From NCBI GenBank assembly GCA_040772905.1, contig JAXGXJ010000005.1, forward strand, positions 1 to 64,000: a DNA stretch of 64,000 nt, in the 5' to 3' direction. Origin of the DNA: JAXGXJ01 sp040772905. GTDB lineage: Bacteria; Actinomycetota; Thermoleophilia; RBG-16-64-13. Position numbers and translations under genes: made by a program. Shown one piece after another: positions 58,614 to 64,000 of this stretch. Below the pieces are notes generated by a model. The model had not been told where the DNA came from. It was given only the letters and a program-made list of their open reading frames with translations, and did no database searches. The stretch's first letter is position 1, and each line of letters starts with the position of its first letter.

Positions 58614-59726
58614 ATGAGCAGCATGAACCGCAGGACGTTCCTACTGCACACCGGTCGTTGGCTGGCCTTTGCGGGGCTGGCAGGTGTCGCTCCGGTGGTG
58701 GCCGGCTGCGGGGGTGAGAACACCACCACGACCACTTCAGACCCCCTTGCACAAGCATCGACGGCAGCGGCGGTGCCGGGTACCGGCGGCACCCCGGGCA
58801 GCCCTGACGACAGCGCCGTAGGCACGGGCTCGACGGGCACCACAGTGGGGAGCGGCCCCACGGCTACGACCGAGGGGGCCAGCGACGACTCTGCCGGCAC
58901 CACGGCTGGGGCCGGCGCAGCCGGCCCGGATCTGGCCGTCGTCAAAGGCGACTCAGTGGACAAGAACGTCCGCGCCGCCATCGCCTTGCTCGGCGGCATG
59001 GAGCGCTTCGTGGCCAAAGGCGGCAAGGTGGTGGTCAAGCCCAACGTGCTCACCGGCCGACCACCCGAGTACGCCACCACCAGCAGTCCCGAACTCGTGC
59101 AGGCGGTCATCGCCATGTGCTGGGAGGCAGGAGCCAAGGAAGTCACAGTGCTCGATAACCCTACGTCCGACGCCCGGTCCGCTTTCGAGACCTCAGGACT
59201 CGCCCAAGCCGTCGCCGCAGCCGACGCCACACTGGCCTACCTGAGCGGCCGCGACTATCAGGAATACGACATCCCCCAGGGCAAGGTGCTCGAGAAGTGG
59301 GAGTTCGTGACCGAGGCCATGGAGGCCGACACCCTCATCGACCTGGCCCTGCCCAAGCAACATTCCACCTCCGGCGCCACCATGACCATGAAGAACCTCA
59401 TGGGCGTCATGGGCGGCCGGCGGGGATCCATCCATTCGAAGTTCGCCCAGAAGATCGTGGACGTGAACACCCTGGTCAAGCCCACGCTGTCTATCTTGGA
59501 CGGCTACCGCGTGCTGTTCCGCAACGGGCCCACCGGCGGTTCCCTGGACGACGTCCGTCTCGACAAGACCCTGGTGGCCGGGTTCAACCCCGTCTCGGTC
59601 GACGCCTATGGCGCCGGCTTCTTCGGCAAGACGGCCGCCGACTTCCCCTGGCTTGTGGAGGCGGCGGCGCGTGGCATGGGTGAGATCGACGTGTCCAAAC
59701 TGCGCATCGCGGAGGAAGCCGCCTAG
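58614..59726 (+). CDS. Tat-exported DUF362 lipoprotein
   Basis: A 370-residue protein. The signal NRRTFLLHTGRW is twin-arginine-like and ends in a lipobox (VVAGC), followed by a Gly/Thr/Ser-rich linker (about 35-105). The rest is a DUF362 domain (VVVKPNVLTGRPPEYATTSS, TLIDLALPKQHSTSGATMTM, KNLMGVMGGRRGSIH, VAGFNPVSVDAYGAGFFGK). DUF362 proteins often carry Fe-S clusters; here the domain has almost no Cys, so the clusters may be in the next gene product, whose start overlaps this stop by 1 bp. Confidence 0.85.
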   Translation: MSSMNRRTFLLHTGRWLAFAGLAGVAPVVAGCGGENTTTTTSDPLAQASTAAAVPGTGGTPGSPDDSAVGTGSTGTTVGSGPTATTEGASDDSAGTTAGAGAAGPDLAVVKGDSVDKNVRAAIALLGGMERFVAKGGKVVVKPNVLTGRPPEYATTSSPELVQAVIAMCWEAGAKEVTVLDNPTSDARSAFETSGLAQAVAAADATLAYLSGRDYQEYDIPQGKVLEKWEFVTEAMEADTLIDLALPKQHSTSGATMTMKNLMGVMGGRRGSIHSKFAQKIVDVNTLVKPTLSILDGYRVLFRNGPTGGSLDDVRLDKTLVAGFNPVSVDAYGAGFFGKTAADFPWLVEAAARGMGEIDVSKLRIAEEAA

Positions 59727-61489
59727 TGGCGCGGCGCGCGCCGGCTGCCGCGCCCGCCCAGCGACCGGCCCAGCCGCGCCGCCAGCGCCGCCGCAGGCCG
59801 GCGCGTCCCCTCTCTGTCCACCGTTTCCGCTGGGTATTCCAGCTGTTCTTCCTGCTGCTGTTCCTGGGGCTGCTGACGTCCGCGTTCTGGCCGGTCTTCT
59901 CCGGGCTGGTGAGCGGCTTCCTGCTGGCCGATCCCTTGATCGCCCTGAACTCCGCAGCCCACGGATTCTTCCGCTGGGAGATGCTATTGGCCGTACCCGT
60001 CATCCTGAGCCCGCTGTTCCTGGGCCGGGTCTTCTGCGGCTACGTCTGTCCCATGGGGTTCCTGATCGAGCTCACGGGACCGAAGAAGGAGCGCGCTCTC
60101 AGACCCGGCGTGCGCAAGGTATTGAGGAAGGTGCCGCTCTTCGGCCTCATGGCGGTGGTGGTGCTCATCCTGCTTGGGAGCGCCTGGTTCCTGGTGGCCG
60201 ACCCCATCTCGCTGCTCACGCGGAGCGCGACCACGCTGCTCTATCCCGCGCTGGACCGGCTGATCACCTGGGTCGGCGACGGTCTCTACCACATCGACGC
60301 CTTCCAGGGCGGGGTCGACAGCGTCACCAATGTGCTCACCGGCCGACTGGTGTTCGAGGACGGCCTGGACTATGCACTCCAGATCCTCATCCTGGTGATG
60401 TTCGTTGCGGTATTGGCCCTGTCGTGGATCGAGCGTCGTCTCTGGTGCCGCCACCTCTGCCCGCTGGGAGCGTTGCTGGGCCTGGTCGGTCGTTTCGCCT
60501 TGTTCGGCCGCGTGGTGGACGACAGCAAGTGCACCAGCTGCAAAGCCTGCGTGCGGGCCTGCCCCATGGATGCGATCCGTGACGAGGGTCGCTCCACCGA
60601 CATGTCCCGCTGCGAATGTGGTCTGGAGTGCAAGGACGACTGCCGCCAGAGCGCCGTCCGCTGGGGCTGGAGGCCGCGGAAACAGCATGCCCATGACCCG
60701 GGCCGCCGCGCCCTGCTGGTCGGCGGCGTGGCCATGTTCGCCGCCGGCTTCGGCGTCTTCAAGCTGGTGCGCCACTACCAGGCGGCTGCCGAGGCGTTCG
60801 TCCCCACCGGCCCCGCGACAGCGATCGCGTCGACCGGTGCGACGACTGTTTCCCCCCAGACCGGAGCCACGGGCGCTGGTGCTGTCGACCCTGCGACCGT
60901 CGGAAACGCCGAGCTACGCTCCGCCGCCATGCTCATCCGTCCGCCCGGTGCTGTCAACGAGGCCGACTTCCTCGCTACCTGCGCCCGCTGCGACGAGTGT
61001 CTCAAGGTCTGTCCCACCAACGTGCTGCAGCCAGCAGCGCTCGAAGCGGGATGGGAGGGCGTGTTCACGCCCCGCCTTGACTACCGGCGGGGGTATTGCG
61101 AATACAACTGTGCCGAGTGCGGCAAGGTCTGCCCCACCCGCTCCATCGCTCCGCTGGACCTGTCCCTCAAGCAGGCGACGGTCATCGGCCTGGCCCGTAT
61201 CGACCAGACACTCTGCCTGCCCTGGGCCAAGGGAGAGGAATGCCTGGTGTGCGAGGAGTTGTGCCCGGTGCCGCGAAAGGCCATCACCTTCGTCGGGCAA
61301 GGCAACGGGGGTGGAGGCGGGCGCGGCCGAGACCAAGAGACTACCGAGACGGACGCCGGCCTCAAACTCCCCCGCGTGAACGAGCGGCATTGTATCGGGT
61401 GCGGCATCTGCCAATACAACTGCCCGGTCCAGAGTCCGGCGCCGGCCATCGTCGTGGTCAGGCGGCCGGAGACGACCACCTTGGCGTAG
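59726..61489 (+). CDS. Membrane polyferredoxin: NapH-like and NapG-like Fe-S modules fused
   Basis: A 587-residue protein. Residues 35-255 are a NapH/NosR-like membrane module with the conserved FCGYVCPMG (103-111) and WCRHLCPLG (240-248) motifs, then a ferredoxin pair starting CTSCKACVRACP (269). A second Tat-like basic/hydrophobic segment (327-345, DPGRRALLVGGVAMF) leads to a periplasmic NapG-like region with four clusters (CARCDECLKVCP 419, CEYNCAECGKVCP 458, CLVCEELCP 506, CIGCGICQYNCP 556). It probably transfers quinol electrons to the DUF362 protein or another exported partner. GTG start; 1-bp overlap with the DUF362 gene. Confidence 0.88.
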   Translation: MARRAPAAAPAQRPAQPRRQRRRRPARPLSVHRFRWVFQLFFLLLFLGLLTSAFWPVFSGLVSGFLLADPLIALNSAAHGFFRWEMLLAVPVILSPLFLGRVFCGYVCPMGFLIELTGPKKERALRPGVRKVLRKVPLFGLMAVVVLILLGSAWFLVADPISLLTRSATTLLYPALDRLITWVGDGLYHIDAFQGGVDSVTNVLTGRLVFEDGLDYALQILILVMFVAVLALSWIERRLWCRHLCPLGALLGLVGRFALFGRVVDDSKCTSCKACVRACPMDAIRDEGRSTDMSRCECGLECKDDCRQSAVRWGWRPRKQHAHDPGRRALLVGGVAMFAAGFGVFKLVRHYQAAAEAFVPTGPATAIASTGATTVSPQTGATGAGAVDPATVGNAELRSAAMLIRPPGAVNEADFLATCARCDECLKVCPTNVLQPAALEAGWEGVFTPRLDYRRGYCEYNCAECGKVCPTRSIAPLDLSLKQATVIGLARIDQTLCLPWAKGEECLVCEELCPVPRKAITFVGQGNGGGGGRGRDQETTETDAGLKLPRVNERHCIGCGICQYNCPVQSPAPAIVVVRRPETTTLA

Positions 61490-61574
61490 CGCCGACGTCC
61501 CTTCAAACACCGGCCCAGGCGCAGGCTACACTTCACCCACCACACACAATTCGAATCCCCATAGGAGGTTCTCC

Positions 61575-61907
61575 ATGTCAGAGGGATCCCGACCCGGACT
61601 GGGACAGGAGGTCGAGGCCGCTTCGCTCGTCGATGTACAGGCCGGCGCGGTGGTCAGCCGCGAACTCATCAGCAAACCGCAGGGGACAGTGAGCATCTTC
61701 GCCTTCGACCAGGGAGAAGGCCTCAGCGAACACACGGCGCCCTTCGATGCGCTGGTGTACGCGCTCGAGGGACGGGTGAGGATAACCATCGGCGGGGTCG
61801 ATCACGAGGTAGCCGAGGGGCAGTTGATCATCATGCCGGCGAACATCCCCCACGCGCTCAGCGCCTTGACGCCGTTCAAGATGATGCTGGTGCTCGTCCG
61901 CGCCTGA
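61575..61907 (+). CDS. Cupin domain protein
   Basis: A 110-residue single-domain cupin: TVSIFAFDQGEGLSEHTAPF (motif 1, lacking the second usual His) and VAEGQLIIMPANIPHALSAL (motif 2 with one His). TAGGAGG lies 6 nt before the ATG. Such small cupins bind metals or small ligands; function is unknown. Same strand as the polyferredoxin gene, 85 nt downstream. Confidence 0.85.
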   Translation: MSEGSRPGLGQEVEAASLVDVQAGAVVSRELISKPQGTVSIFAFDQGEGLSEHTAPFDALVYALEGRVRITIGGVDHEVAEGQLIIMPANIPHALSALTPFKMMLVLVRA

Positions 61908-61985
61908 GCCCTTAGCTCAAGCGCAGCGACGCTCCTGCCGAGCGCCCGCGCGCCGTCGACCGAGCTTCTCGTCGGACGCTTCGCC

Positions 61986-63263
61986 CTACCTCGTCTTCGG
62001 TTTGGGCAGACCATCACCGTAGCCTGGGTACACACCCTGTCTCACGATGAAGTACTGGGCGCCGTCGATGGGCGCTCTGCCGGTCAAATCGGGCACTCGG
62101 AAAGTGGCCGTGCCATCCCCGCCGAACCGGGTACCCAGCAGAGCGAACAGACCGGCTTCGACGTCCACCGACAGTTCTCTGCCGTCGCAGGGGGCCAAGA
62201 CGCTGGACTCTCCCAGTCTCCCGTCGGTGGTATCCCTGGCCAGGACGATCTCGCCCAGATAGAGCTCGTCGCTCAACTCGTACGCGCTGCTGATGGGAGC
62301 CCCAAGGTATTTGACATCGCCGACGCTGTGTGACTCCACGGGCTGGTCCGCGTCCTGCGCCGGGAAGGTGCCGTAGAAGGCGATCTGGTAGCTCAGGCCG
62401 GTGAGCGGCGTCTGGCCGGACAGATCGGGCAAGACGAAGCTGGTGGAATCACCGCCGAAGGCGGTGCCGATGAGCGCGTACAGCGTCGTGTTTGAAGCAA
62501 TGGGGACGGTGACAGCGGAATCGGCCTTGACGAAACCGGCCATATCGAAATCGACCGCGCTCAGGACGACCTCGCTCACGTAGTGCTTCTCATCAGCAGA
62601 AGGCTGGAACCAGTCGCGCATGGGGCTCATGAAGGCACGGAAGACGGCGGGGCCGCGCGCAGGCTCGGGCGCGGGTTCCGGCCGCGGCGCCGTCGTGGGC
62701 GTCGGTGTCGGTTTCGGTACGCGGTTTTGGTCCATCCACACGAGAAGACTGTCGGCGTCGGTCAGTAAGCTCTTCTTGGCCACTACCTTGCCCTGGTAGA
62801 ACATGGCCAGGATAGGCGGCCCCTCCTCTGTGTAGACATGCAGCTTGCTGATGAACTCCTTGGAGGCGAGATCGGCGGCGCAGTAGTACTTCACGTCACT
62901 GCCGTCCCAGGCCATGTCGATGGTCTCCACCAGTTCAGCCAGTGACGGGCTCCTCTCGGCGGTATCGACCACCAAGACCAGCTCAAGCCGGTCGCTCTCG
63001 AGGACTGCGGCCTCGAAGTCCTGCGGAGTGACCACCTGCGAGCTTTGCAGCAGCACGCCGCCCGGCATGGGCTCCGACGCAGCCGCCGCGCTGCCTGAGA
63101 GCAGGTCAGGCTTCACGAGGAGCGTCACCCCTGCCGCGATGAACGCCGCGGCCAGCGCGCCGATGACCAGGCCCAAGAAGAAATGCCGTTTGGGGCGCAA
63201 GCCGATCGTCTGGTCTCCCGCCGGCTTCTTCTCCTGCGTCTTCGTCGGTGTCATGTTGTTCAC
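61986..63263 (-). CDS. Membrane-anchored thioredoxin-like protein with two phage-tail-collar repeats
   Basis: A 425-residue protein: cytoplasmic tail, one transmembrane helix (27-50), a thioredoxin-like domain (about 78-180: LVLVVDTAERSPSL at the active-site position without CxxC, PPILAMFYQGKVV), a Pro/Thr linker, then two collar-type domains (about 220-305 and 330-415) each with the LxxLLG-x-F-G-G-D-G-T-x-F-x-V-P-D-L motif (ALIGTAFGGDSTSFVLPDL, ALLGTRFGGDGTATFRVPDL). Collar domains occur in phage tail fibres and microcystin-dependent proteins. GTG 63263; ATG three codons later is an alternative start. Confidence 0.78.
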   Translation of the reverse strand: MNNMTPTKTQEKKPAGDQTIGLRPKRHFFLGLVIGALAAAFIAAGVTLLVKPDLLSGSAAAASEPMPGGVLLQSSQVVTPQDFEAAVLESDRLELVLVVDTAERSPSLAELVETIDMAWDGSDVKYYCAADLASKEFISKLHVYTEEGPPILAMFYQGKVVAKKSLLTDADSLLVWMDQNRVPKPTPTPTTAPRPEPAPEPARGPAVFRAFMSPMRDWFQPSADEKHYVSEVVLSAVDFDMAGFVKADSAVTVPIASNTTLYALIGTAFGGDSTSFVLPDLSGQTPLTGLSYQIAFYGTFPAQDADQPVESHSVGDVKYLGAPISSAYELSDELYLGEIVLARDTTDGRLGESSVLAPCDGRELSVDVEAGLFALLGTRFGGDGTATFRVPDLTGRAPIDGAQYFIVRQGVYPGYGDGLPKPKTR

Positions 63264-63637
63264 TCGCTTATCGGGGTTGCCATCCAGAGCGCTCGCCCAG
63301 ACGCGGCCGGAGCCGGCGCGCAGCAGAGCAGCTTAGTTGTATGTCGGCAGGGGAGGCCGTCGGCGTGAATCTTCGCCCAGGGATCCGTCGGCCGGGCAGG
63401 TGCAGCGCCCCGCCCGCGCCGCACCGCCCTCCGGAGGTGATCTCATCCGACAGCGCATGTCCGGCGAAGTGTATCCGCCTTCCGCGACACTCAATCTCCC
63501 CGCGACACCGGCCGATAAGAACCCAGAAGCCGACCATCGAGTGTGGAGGCCGAGTTGAACACCGACCGATTCGACCGCAGGGCCGAAGCTCAGATACACC
63601 ATCACCGTACCCGCGCCGCCAAGGGCCGCCCGCGTAT
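63264..63637. other. Intergenic region between divergent collar-fusion and PAP2-like genes
   Basis: 374 bp with no convincing gene, RNA or repeat. Presumably holds both promoters; none was clear enough to call. Confidence 0.5.
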
Positions 63638-64000
63638 ATGAGGTCACCCCTTGTCATTCGTCGGCGTAACGGGACTGTTCCCGAACAGTCGCGAGCGCGT
63701 TCCCTACGGGGCAACAAACTGTATCTCGTGGTCGTGGGGTATTTCGCCTTCGTTATAGCCCTGTTCATGGCCTACCAGCGGATCCCTCCGCCCGAGACCT
63801 ACGTCGTGGGCGTCCTGCTGCTGGGAGTCGTCATCGCCCCTCCCCTTCGCTTCGTGAAGGATTGGATCCCGTTCTTCGTGCTCCTGCTGAGCTATCAGTT
63901 CATGAGAGGTGCCGTCCCTCATCTCACCACGAAGGTCAACATCCACCCGCTCATAGACGCCGACAGGGTCCTGTTCGACGGTCATCTGCCGGTGATATCG
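63638..64000 (+). CDS. PAP2/inositol phosphorylceramide synthase-like membrane protein (5' part)
   Basis: The frame from ATG 63638 is open to the window end (121 residues). It shows two hydrophobic segments (LYLVVVGYFAFVIALFMAY and VGVLLLGVVIAPPLRF with the following WIPFFVLLLSYQ) and the segment LIDADRVLFDGHLP, which in actinobacterial PAP2-superfamily proteins of the IPC-synthase-like group precedes the catalytic region. No strong ribosome site; AAGGG is 13 nt upstream. The catalytic His residues would be beyond the window. Confidence 0.65.
   Translation, partial: MRSPLVIRRRNGTVPEQSRARSLRGNKLYLVVVGYFAFVIALFMAYQRIPPPETYVVGVLLLGVVIAPPLRFVKDWIPFFVLLLSYQFMRGAVPHLTTKVNIHPLIDADRVLFDGHLPVIS
63674..63689. 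promoter_or_regulatory. 16-bp palindrome ACTGTTC-CC-GAACAGT
   Basis: Two 7-bp arms around CC, 36 nt inside the predicted PAP2-like reading frame. It may be a chance coding repeat or an operator if the real start is further downstream. Confidence 0.4.

Overview
The window is high-GC DNA with bacterial gene organisation: many 4-bp stop/start overlaps, frequent GTG and TTG starts, and strong Shine-Dalgarno sites mixed with apparently leaderless genes. It most likely comes from an anaerobic or facultative member of the Actinomycetota (inference). Supporting this are lipoproteins with long Thr/Ala/Glu/Ser linkers, RNase J, a three-subunit pyridine nucleotide transhydrogenase, non-discriminating AspRS with Gat subunits, and anaerobe functions (hydroxylamine reductase, flavodiiron protein, NifX/NifU-like and radical SAM proteins, LarB, TRAP solute receptor). 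No rRNA, tRNA, CRISPR array, phage or insertion sequence was found.

Layout. 1-8.2 kb (minus): envelope polysaccharide operon with CsaB, a GT4-TagA fusion, two further glycosyltransferases, a Wzy/WaaL-type membrane protein and a DUF4330 protein. 8.3-13.7 kb: Tat-type FAD lipoprotein, WecB, LarB, a beheaded amidohydrolase ending at a 13-C run, and an orphan TRAP receptor (DctP) whose promoter spacer is filled by a palindrome. 14.2-16.0 kb: NarL-type histidine kinase and response regulator, convergent with overlapping 3' ends. 16.0-20.6 kb: metal/Fe-S island (OsmC, NifX-like, DUF134, radical SAM, NifU-like, DUF5320, PadR, MBL hydrolase) with two copies of a 39-bp promoter element. 20.6-24.7 kb: TetR, Hcp, flavodiiron protein and a small protein with a duplicated Cys-rich domain, likely nitrosative/oxidative defence.

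24.7-31 kb (minus): Rnk-like factor, PntB/PntA2/PntA1 and a second two-component system. 31-36.3 kb: MurG-like glycosyltransferase, a decarboxylase-type amidohydrolase, SDR-DUF2867 and MFS. 36.4-41.2 kb: an unusual tRNA amidotransferase operon, with non-discriminating AspRS fused to GatC, a GatA that has lost the catalytic triad, and a divergent GatB. 41.2-50.1 kb: MsrB, RNase J, PadR plus a permease-prefix membrane protein, a frameshifted small membrane protein, a PEP-synthase-like protein, a PPOX-fold protein and MscS. 50.2-53.8 kb: glycine-betaine ABC operon behind a leader of about 295 nt. 53.9-64 kb: HisG, RidA, a photolyase remnant, a cytidylate-kinase-like/BON fusion, an OFA-type MFS, a DUF362 lipoprotein with a fused NapH/NapG-like Fe-S protein, a cupin, a thioredoxin-like/phage-collar fusion and the start of a PAP2-type membrane protein.

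The best candidate for something undescribed is the aspS-gatC/pseudo-gatA/gatB operon. By its sequence markers the AspRS should make Asp-tRNA(Asn), which needs amidation, yet the amidase subunit encoded beside it appears unable to release ammonia from glutamine.
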